Below, piece by piece: positions 7,270-12,682 of a stretch of DNA of 12,682 nucleotides (positions are counted from its first letter, which is position 1; the number at the start of each line of letters is the position of its first letter). Both the position numbers and the translations under genes were made by a program. The DNA comes from CAZCCV01 sp964497515 (GTDB lineage Bacteria > Armatimonadota > UBA5829 > DTLH01): NCBI GenBank assembly GCA_964497515.1, contig CAZCCV010000046.1, positions 1 to 12,682 on the forward strand, read 5' to 3'. Under the pieces are notes generated by a model that was given only the letters and a program-made list of their open reading frames with translations, did no database searches and was not told the DNA's origin.

Positions 7270-7298
7270 CTCCTCAGTTTGCTCAGTCATTATAGCAT
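7270..7298 (-). promoter_or_regulatory. extended -10 promoter and ribosome site of the DUF1015 operon
   Basis: On the minus strand TGC-TATAAT (7298-7289) is a consensus -10 with the TGn extension. No good -35 lies 17 bases upstream; a TTGACT at 7309-7304 is only nine bases from the -10. Transcription would start near 7282, leaving a leader of about 19 nt that contains GAGGAG (7275-7270) before the ATG at 7263. The upstream ATG at 7290 overlaps the -10 box and so cannot be used from this promoter. Confidence 0.55.
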
Positions 7299-7376
7299 GC
7301 AGGAGTCAACGCTGGACTAACTCGTTATCTTAGAAGGTGGAGAATGTAAACCGATAGTGATCTTCTGTGAGTCGAC

Positions 7377-9800
7377 CTATCGAGCGAGTGCGCCAACCAG
7401 CCTGATTGTGGCGATACCATCCGAAGTGGAGGCAGATATGTGGTTGCCGTTTACGTTCATTGCCTTTGATGAGCACTTCAGCCTCAGATAGTCGCCTTCC
7501 GCGCCTTCGAACGACACCGCCGGGCCTCTCTGATTGAACAGAACCTCAATACGATCGAATCTTCCAGCAGCCAGGAGAATCCATTCGCCTCTCAATCTGA
7601 TGTAGCTGCCATTATAGACTCCGAACGCCACTAACTGGCCATTGACCTCGCGGACCGCTGCTACACCGCCATCGGATTCAATCTCGTCCGATCCTGCCGT
7701 CTCTATGCAAGCTGCATCAGCAAGTCGAATCCAGTCGCACGCACCCTCTCGCACGATTTTGTAAACACTGCCGCACTTTGTGATTCTGGGTGCAGTATTG
7801 GTGTATGAAGAGAGAATCGTATCGAAACGGGCGTTTGAGCCGTGGCGCCGTGCAATAGCAACCGGGACAGTCCTTGCTGTGCATTCAGCGGGACATCGCG
7901 CGGTAATGAGCATTCCTGGTGCATCCATTGCGAAGTGTGCTGCAAGCCCGACGTCCTCGTTTTCCCATTGCAGGCCATACTGGGTTTTCCCTTCCGCGCT
8001 CACTGCAGCGCAGAACATCGGATGCAGTCCATCAGAGCAAGACTTCTTACAGTCGTTGGCTCGTAAGCGGCCTTCGAACCTGAACATCGAATCGTAAGAA
8101 TGTGGATCATTGCTTTCGAGTGTATCGGACACCACTGTTATATCGCCTGCCATCACAATCCGGCGTCTGTGCGTAACACCAGAATGCACTTCGTCGGTCT
8201 CTGCTTCAACTATTTGCAGATACTCTGCAGCGGAGAACTGCTGGAGTGTAATGCCGGCGGTCTCGTTGCGATTTTTGCCATCGACCATCACTGTGTTGTG
8301 GCAGGCAGTGCTGCGATAGTACTCGCTCGACCTCGAACCTCTGCCGGGAACTCCGTAGTCAGGGCATATCAACCTGCCAGCCGCAAACAACGTAATCCCC
8401 ATTTGGTCGCAGTGGTCGCCATTTGGGGGCGATCCAAAGTCCATAGTGACGGTAGACCCCGATTCTCCTCCGTGCCGGAGCAAGCAAACCCCAGCATCCT
8501 CCATAACCATCGAATGCAATTTGCGCACACCGGAATGTCTCGGGAGGTCTCTGCCGAGTAGAAGCGCATAGAGGCTGTCACGCTCGAAGCTCTCTTTGCG
8601 AAGCAGATGGATCTTGGCTGCAGGATGTTTAGCAAAACCGTAGCCTGTTTTCAGCGTCCACGCGAACAGTGGATCGTGCCATCGACGATATGCGGCTTCG
8701 TACAGATGCAATGGAAGCACACAACCGAAACGTCCGTCGTCTATTGAGGGCAGTTCGAACGAAGGATACATCATCTTAAGCGGCACCACGAACATACTCT
8801 TCAGATTTCGGTTTTCGCCTGCACTCACGCTGTAGAGGTCGACACCCATTCTACTGTACGCTTCGGCGAGGAATACGAATGCGCTCAACGCCCGAAAATG
8901 ATCCGCGTCAAGCGAACCGGGGAAAATGCCTTCATCGCCCAGTTCATTCTGCAGAATATGCGCGAAACTATCAATCGCCCAGTGTAGCAAGCCAGCATCT
9001 CTGATGGCGCAGCCTATCAACCCCAAAGCGGCGATCTGCCATGCAGCCGCACATCCGGCAGGTTCATTAATTCTGAGTCCGTCAGCAACACGTCGGAACA
9101 GGTTCTGCTCTATCGCGTAGCGCTCTAAACGGGTGATTGCCTTGGAGTAGAATATCAGGTCGTACGCCTGAGCAAGCGGTACTGCCCAACGAGCCTCATC
9201 CGCAGAGTGAATAGCTATAACACCTTCGGAGATGCCGGATTTCGGTACCGAATAGGTATCGGCATACGCTCTGAGTATCTCGACGGCCTTCTCTGCATAT
9301 GCGGGGTTGCGTTCTATCTGAAAGACAATAGAGAGTGCCAAGCAATCATTTGCAAGAGATTGGTGTTCGAACCAACGGATTGCCGCATCGTACTTGCCGC
9401 CGGTGTAGTTGGTCCCACAGACAGGACACATATATTTGGGTTTCCGGGTGCAATCTGCAGGCAGCGTGAGACAAGAGCCACCATCGCAGAAGAAATCCTC
9501 CGCCGACCCACCACGAGCAGGGATGTTTACGCTCTTTTCCAGCCTTCGATTGGCTCTTGCAAGAATCCCTGCTCCGGTAAGCTGAGTGGGATCAGCAGGC
9601 GCATCCTGCAGATAAAGACGGCGTTTCCACCCATCTTTGGTCAACCCGCGACGCAGCACACTCATTTCTCTGCTGTCGATAAAAAGAAATGGTCTGGCAG
9701 CCGCTGCGAGGGCGCGTGTCAGTTCGTCGTAGCTGGGCACGCCTTCTGGGATTTGTCGCTTGTCGTAATACGTCAAAGTATGCGTCTCCGATGGGCGCAT
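7377..9800 (-). CDS. heparinase II/III-like (alginate-lyase-type) protein
   Basis: Predicted polysaccharide-lyase-fold protein of 807 aa, with an N-terminal alpha/alpha toroid and C-terminal beta-sandwich. The N-terminal part has ARPFLFIDSREMSVLRRG...GW, typical of this family. It is followed by CPVCG (125-129), probably a small metal-binding loop, and a helical region with DADHF. The C-terminal domain carries GDHCDQMGITLF...CPDYG (from 461) and ACHNTVMVDG (HNT 501-503), which match the family's HxD...DxG...HNTVxVDG signature. Known relatives cleave acidic polysaccharides by beta-elimination; the substrate is unknown here. No signal peptide is visible, unlike most secreted relatives. The start is uncertain: ATG 9800 is chosen, TTG 9824 is possible, and neither has a clear ribosome site. 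It lies 113 bases upstream of the DUF1015 gene and about 136 bases downstream of the J-domain gene, on the same strand. Confidence 0.82.
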   Translation of the reverse strand: MRPSETHTLTYYDKRQIPEGVPSYDELTRALAAAARPFLFIDSREMSVLRRGLTKDGWKRRLYLQDAPADPTQLTGAGILARANRRLEKSVNIPARGGSAEDFFCDGGSCLTLPADCTRKPKYMCPVCGTNYTGGKYDAAIRWFEHQSLANDCLALSIVFQIERNPAYAEKAVEILRAYADTYSVPKSGISEGVIAIHSADEARWAVPLAQAYDLIFYSKAITRLERYAIEQNLFRRVADGLRINEPAGCAAAWQIAALGLIGCAIRDAGLLHWAIDSFAHILQNELGDEGIFPGSLDADHFRALSAFVFLAEAYSRMGVDLYSVSAGENRNLKSMFVVPLKMMYPSFELPSIDDGRFGCVLPLHLYEAAYRRWHDPLFAWTLKTGYGFAKHPAAKIHLLRKESFERDSLYALLLGRDLPRHSGVRKLHSMVMEDAGVCLLRHGGESGSTVTMDFGSPPNGDHCDQMGITLFAAGRLICPDYGVPGRGSRSSEYYRSTACHNTVMVDGKNRNETAGITLQQFSAAEYLQIVEAETDEVHSGVTHRRRIVMAGDITVVSDTLESNDPHSYDSMFRFEGRLRANDCKKSCSDGLHPMFCAAVSAEGKTQYGLQWENEDVGLAAHFAMDAPGMLITARCPAECTARTVPVAIARRHGSNARFDTILSSYTNTAPRITKCGSVYKIVREGACDWIRLADAACIETAGSDEIESDGGVAAVREVNGQLVAFGVYNGSYIRLRGEWILLAAGRFDRIEVLFNQRGPAVSFEGAEGDYLRLKCSSKAMNVNGNHISASTSDGIATIRLVGALAR

Positions 9801-9887
9801 CTGACAAAGCAGATTGAAGCGCAATTGAGAGAGTTGAACAACCGCCGGCCATCGAATTACCAGAAAATGGCGCTTGTATTCCTACGA

Positions 9888-9914
9888 AGTATATATTTCG
9901 CTATGATTGGACAA
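9888..9914 (-). promoter_or_regulatory. possible promoter of the heparinase-like gene
   Basis: On the minus strand TTGTCC (9914-9909) and TATACT (9893-9888) lie 15 bases apart in an AT-rich gap after the J-domain gene. The spacing is short, so the call is weak. A leader of about 80 nt to the ATG at 9800 would follow. Confidence 0.3.
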
Positions 9915-9936
9915 TAATCCTGCGAATATAGGTAAA

Positions 9937-10413
9937 TTAATTTTCATTAAGACGATAGTCGACAGGATGTATGTCGAGGGTGTATTGGCAAGAAGTCTCT
10001 GCCCGGGAATAGACAGGGGTTATGTCAGAAAGAACCTGAGTGCTGGGGGTATCGTGGAGCATTTCGATTCCAGCCCATGCAACCAGCAGGGTTAACGCGA
10101 CGACAACAACCAATGCTTTCACCGAAGCTGCTGCACGTTCTGAGTATTGTTGATGTCGACGCTTTCCTCCCGACTGTGACGAACGCCACGGCGCACAAGC
10201 GAGAATAAGCTCTCTATCGTGCCTCATCCGGAGCACAGGGTCTGTTAGCACGCGGCGTGCTTCGATAACACTTTCAAGCCTCAGTTTTGCGTTCGTTAAG
10301 CCGGGGTGCAGGTCGGGGTGGCACTCTATAACGCACCTGCGGTATGCGCGGTGTATCTCTTCCTCGCTGGCGTTAGGTTTTACCCCCAGAATCCTGTAGT
10401 AGTCCGTGCTCAT
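9937..10413 (-). CDS. membrane-anchored J-domain (DnaJ-like) protein
   Basis: A 158-aa protein with an N-terminal J-domain (about 4-68: DYYRILGVKPNASEEEIHRAYR, then the HPD motif at 32-34). A basic linker (KRRHQQYSER) and one hydrophobic span (about 96-118) follow, with a polar tail of about 40 residues. It lacks the Gly/Phe, zinc-finger and substrate domains of true DnaJ, so it is a type III J-protein. It would stimulate a DnaK-type ATPase at the inner face of the membrane (inference from the basic residues before the span, positive-inside). The ATG at 10413 is chosen over an upstream in-frame start at 10479 because the promoter -10/-35 lie between them and because CGGAG precedes it by eight bases. 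Divergent from the PAS-GGDEF gene. Confidence 0.85.
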   Translation of the reverse strand: MSTDYYRILGVKPNASEEEIHRAYRRCVIECHPDLHPGLTNAKLRLESVIEARRVLTDPVLRMRHDRELILACAPWRSSQSGGKRRHQQYSERAAASVKALVVVVALTLLVAWAGIEMLHDTPSTQVLSDITPVYSRAETSCQYTLDIHPVDYRLNEN

Positions 10414-10444
10414 CGGCTGTTCTCCGCTACTTACTTTCAACCGA

Positions 10445-10473
10445 ATATTAGCAGGCAAAATCGCAATAGTCAA
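10445..10473 (-). promoter_or_regulatory. sigma70-type promoter of the J-domain gene
   Basis: On the minus strand TTGACT (10473-10468), a 17-base spacer and TAATAT (10450-10445) form a strong housekeeping promoter. The predicted start near 10438 gives a leader of about 25 nt to the ATG at 10413. Confidence 0.75.
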
Positions 10474-10500
10474 GGTCAACCGATCCGAAAAACCAGCCTA

Positions 10501-10521
10501 CTGGAACCAGGTAATTTTACC
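10501..10521. promoter_or_regulatory. two adjacent short palindromes upstream of the PAS-GGDEF gene
   Basis: CTGG-AA-CCAG (10501-10510) abuts GGTAA-TT-TTACC (10510-10521), sharing G10510. A further CCAG at 10493-10496 can pair with CTGG 10501-10504. They lie in the 184-base divergent intergenic region, where the plus-strand gene has no convincing promoter (a weak candidate is TGGAAC at 10502 with TATTGA 16 bases on). They may be an operator; the evidence is only the symmetry. Confidence 0.2.
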
Positions 10522-10597
10522 GATATTGAACTTGAGTCAGAAATGACCGAGTCCGCTCATCAGGATTTCGGAGGTGACATCGACTACGCTGCCCTGA

Positions 10598-12640
10598 ATG
10601 CGCTACACACGTAGCCAGGCAATGCCAGTGATAATGGAACACTCCAACGCCATCCCAGACGGGGATTATAAATTCATATTTGAAACCCTGCAGGATGCTG
10701 CGTTCGTTCACGATTCAGAGTCGGGGCAAGTGATTGATGTCAACCAGGCCGCGTGTGACATATTTGGCTATACACGTGAAGAGCTCAGGCATTCAGCCGC
10801 CAGCACCTTCTATTTAGATATTCACCCATTCACGATCAACGATGCTATCGAATGGGTTCGAAGAGTAGCGACTGGTGAGGCACTTCTGATTGAGTGGTTA
10901 GCCAGACACAAATCCGGACGCCAGATTTGGCTGGAAGTGAGTCTCACAAGTAGCAGATCCGAAAAGAGAGGCTACGTGCTCGCACTGCTTCGAGATATTA
11001 GTGCACGAAAAGCCTCTGAAGAAGCCCTCCGCAAGAGTCGAGCGCTCTCTCAGCTCCTTAACGACAACGTAAAGGATGTAATCTGGACAGCAGAAACCGG
11101 AGTGGGGATCACTTACGCTACTCGTTCAGCCACCCGATTGACCGGATACACTCCAGACGAGCTAATAGGGCTTAGACCTGAAAAGCTGCTTGCCCCCGAG
11201 TCCTGGGAGAAAACCCGGGAGTTCCTGAATCTTGTCGCTTACAAAAAGCACAGCCCGAATGATTGCCGCATTCCTCAGACCATCGAGCTAGAAATAGTCC
11301 GCAAAGGCGGTTCGAGAGTCTGGACAGAGAGCACCTTATCTTTTCTAAACGATGGCGACACCGCGAGAGTTGTTGGAATCACCCGCGACATCAGAGAGCG
11401 GAAGGCTACGGAAGCACAGCTTCATTTGTTGTGGTCGGCCATCAACGCTACTTCCGATCAGATTGTCATAACCGATGCTTCGGGGAATATAGTCTTCGTA
11501 AACCCAGCTTCTGAACGCGAGACAGGGACGACTCTTGAAGAGGTCGTTGGGACTCAGATGTCTTTTACCCAGTCTGATGACAAGAACGCCAGTGGCGAAG
11601 AAGAGATGTGGAGCGCAGTGCTCGCAGGCGACACTTGGACAGGCGAAGCGTCTTACTGCCGCGCAGACAACTGCATCGTAACCGAGGATGTCAGCGTCAC
11701 GCCAGTCAGAAACTCCGCAGGCAAAGTCCGCAATCTGATTGCAATCAAACGCAATATAACAGATAAGAAAGTGTACGAACGCAAGCTCGACTACCTTGCA
11801 CACCACGATCCACTTACAGGGCTTCCCAATCGTCTGCTATTTGGCCACAGTCTGAACAAGGCTCTGGCTTCCGCCAAGGAGGATGGTTCGTCCTTTGCTG
11901 TAATGTTCGTAGACCTGGATCGTTTCAAACTGATAAACGACACTTTAGGGCACAATGCAGGGGATCAGTTGATAAAGCAGGTGGCAGAACGCTTATCCAG
12001 TTCTCTGCGTGGAATAGATACCATCGCACGTATGGGAGGCGATGAGTTTACAATTCTGGTAAAGAACATCCAGCAGCCAGACAAGGCGATTCAGATAGCA
12101 AAAAGGGCTCTTCAGGTGCTTTCAACCCCGTTTAATCTAGACGACCACGAGATATTCACCACGGCGAGCATCGGAATAAGCGTTTACCCAACCAACGGGA
12201 AGGATGTCGAGACCCTTGTGCGAAACGCCGACGCATCTATGTATCGCGCCAAAGAACAGGGTCGAAACACCGTCTACGTATACGCTGAAGCATCAAACGA
12301 TACCGCATACGAGCAAATGCTGATGGAACACAGCCTGCGGCGCGCAATAGAGCGGGAAGAGTTGCTCGTTCACTACCAGCCGAGAGTAGACATCAAGACG
12401 GGCACCATTTTGGGTGCAGAGGCACTGATAAGATGGCAGCATCCGGAGTGGGGAATGATCCAGCCATCAGAGTTTATTCCGCTTGCAGAGGAGACGGGGC
12501 TTATTCTTCCGATAGGAGACTGGGTGCTGCGAGCAGCTTGCAGACAGAACCGCGAGTGGCGGAAAAAGGGCTTTGCACCTATGGGATTTTGCCGATCGAA
12601 AACAGCTCCTACGGTTCGGTCAATGAGGTGTACGACCTGA
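10598..12640 (+). CDS. PAS-PAS-PAS-GGDEF-EAL signalling protein, EAL domain broken off
   Basis: Cyclic di-GMP signalling protein without visible membrane segments. Three PAS sensor domains span about 20-145, 148-272 and 275-395, each ending in the DI(S/R/T)..K(A/K) linker. A GGDEF domain (about 400-560) has a full GGDEF motif at 480-484 and an RGID inhibitory I-site five residues before it, so diguanylate cyclase activity with product feedback is expected. An EAL domain begins near 585, with EAL at 608-610 in AEALIRW. It stops after about 75 of the usual 240 residues: from residue 663 (base 12584) the reading no longer resembles EAL and stops at 12640. That tail lies over a prephenate dehydratase segment in another frame, so phosphodiesterase activity would be lost. 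Start uncertain: ATG 10598, ATG 10622, GTG 10628 or ATG 10634, none with a well-spaced ribosome site. Confidence 0.85.
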   Translation: MRYTRSQAMPVIMEHSNAIPDGDYKFIFETLQDAAFVHDSESGQVIDVNQAACDIFGYTREELRHSAASTFYLDIHPFTINDAIEWVRRVATGEALLIEWLARHKSGRQIWLEVSLTSSRSEKRGYVLALLRDISARKASEEALRKSRALSQLLNDNVKDVIWTAETGVGITYATRSATRLTGYTPDELIGLRPEKLLAPESWEKTREFLNLVAYKKHSPNDCRIPQTIELEIVRKGGSRVWTESTLSFLNDGDTARVVGITRDIRERKATEAQLHLLWSAINATSDQIVITDASGNIVFVNPASERETGTTLEEVVGTQMSFTQSDDKNASGEEEMWSAVLAGDTWTGEASYCRADNCIVTEDVSVTPVRNSAGKVRNLIAIKRNITDKKVYERKLDYLAHHDPLTGLPNRLLFGHSLNKALASAKEDGSSFAVMFVDLDRFKLINDTLGHNAGDQLIKQVAERLSSSLRGIDTIARMGGDEFTILVKNIQQPDKAIQIAKRALQVLSTPFNLDDHEIFTTASIGISVYPTNGKDVETLVRNADASMYRAKEQGRNTVYVYAEASNDTAYEQMLMEHSLRRAIEREELLVHYQPRVDIKTGTILGAEALIRWQHPEWGMIQPSEFIPLAEETGLILPIGDWVLRAACRQNREWRKKGFAPMGFCRSKTAPTVRSMRCTT

Positions 12641-12682
12641 TGAAGCGCTACAGCTTCCATATCGTAAGAAGCGCCAGGCTGC
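12562..12682 (+). CDS. internal fragment of prephenate dehydratase (PheA-type), runs off the window
   Basis: In the frame starting at 12562 the translation reads EKGLCTYGILPIENSS, followed by YGSVNEVYDLMKRYSFHIV and further to the window end. This matches the prephenate dehydratase core, compare the E. coli PheA segment [27 protein letters not shown]. That enzyme converts prephenate to phenylpyruvate in phenylalanine biosynthesis. No start codon or N-terminal part precedes it; instead the EAL domain of the PAS-GGDEF gene comes directly before, in a different frame. It is therefore an internal gene fragment joined to unrelated sequence. I am confident of the family and unsure whether the junction exists in a living genome. 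Confidence 0.8.

Noticed and set aside
7289..7309. TTGACT plus TATAAT as a standard two-box promoter
   Set aside because: Only nine bases separate the boxes, too few for sigma70. The extended -10 reading explains the site better.
9592..9852. Minus-strand ATG at 9852 as a frameshifted N-terminus of the lyase
   Set aside because: The translated start is not a convincing signal peptide. The lyase N-terminal homology already begins in its own frame downstream, so no frameshift is needed.
9207..9917. A 236-codon plus-strand open frame
   Set aside because: It is antisense to the heparinase-like gene, and its product has no recognisable motif.
10543..10614. A 23-residue plus-strand peptide frame ahead of the PAS-GGDEF gene
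   Set aside because: It has only a weak GAG-type ribosome site, no recognisable sequence and a short overlap with the next start. It could be a leader peptide but the evidence is too thin.

Overview
The window is about 12.7 kb of bacterial DNA with moderate GC content. It holds housekeeping glycolysis genes, carbohydrate-active enzymes and a signalling protein. I see no rRNA, tRNA, CRISPR array, transposase or phage gene. The glycolytic enzymes are clearly bacterial. Lineage-type insertions in GAPDH and TPI, together with a DUF1015 protein and a heparinase II/III-like protein carrying a CPVCG motif, remind me of Armatimonadota or a neighbouring Terrabacteria/PVC-like environmental lineage. 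That placement is an impression from sequence style, not a computed result.

Left part (1-3420, + strand): a sigma70-type promoter (TTGACA-N18-TAGAAT) and a leader of about 130 nt with several hairpins precede a gap-pgk-tpiA operon. It encodes three consecutive enzymes or branches of lower and middle glycolysis. A long imperfect hairpin lies between gap and pgk, only 6 nt separate pgk from tpiA, and a 12-bp-stem terminator follows tpiA. That terminator probably also serves the convergent minus-strand operon.

Middle part (3448-9800, - strand): an operon reads DUF1015 protein -> six-hairpin (GH125-like) glycosidase-like protein -> hemerythrin-domain protein. The first pair is coupled by an ATGA overlap, and the third gene starts at a TTG with a perfect AGGAGG. 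The operon has its own extended -10 promoter, which also fixes the DUF1015 start. Upstream on the same strand lies a large heparinase II/III-like protein (probable polysaccharide lyase fold) with no visible signal peptide.

Right part (9937-12682): a short membrane-anchored J-domain protein with a textbook promoter lies on the minus strand. Divergently, on the plus strand, is a PAS-PAS-PAS-GGDEF-EAL signalling protein with an intact GGDEF and RxxD I-site. Its EAL domain breaks off after about 75 residues.

The most striking observation is at the right edge. EAL homology stops near 12583, and in another frame the sequence becomes the interior of a prephenate dehydratase (PIENSS...NEVYDL). The two homologies overlap over about 22 bases, so this is a chimeric junction: either a real microhomology-mediated rearrangement or, more probably given its position at the window end, an assembly or amplification chimera. 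I found no convincing evidence for a wholly new multi-gene system. The candidates worth following are the coupled DUF1015/glycosidase/hemerythrin operon, the gap leader and the modified TPI loop 6.
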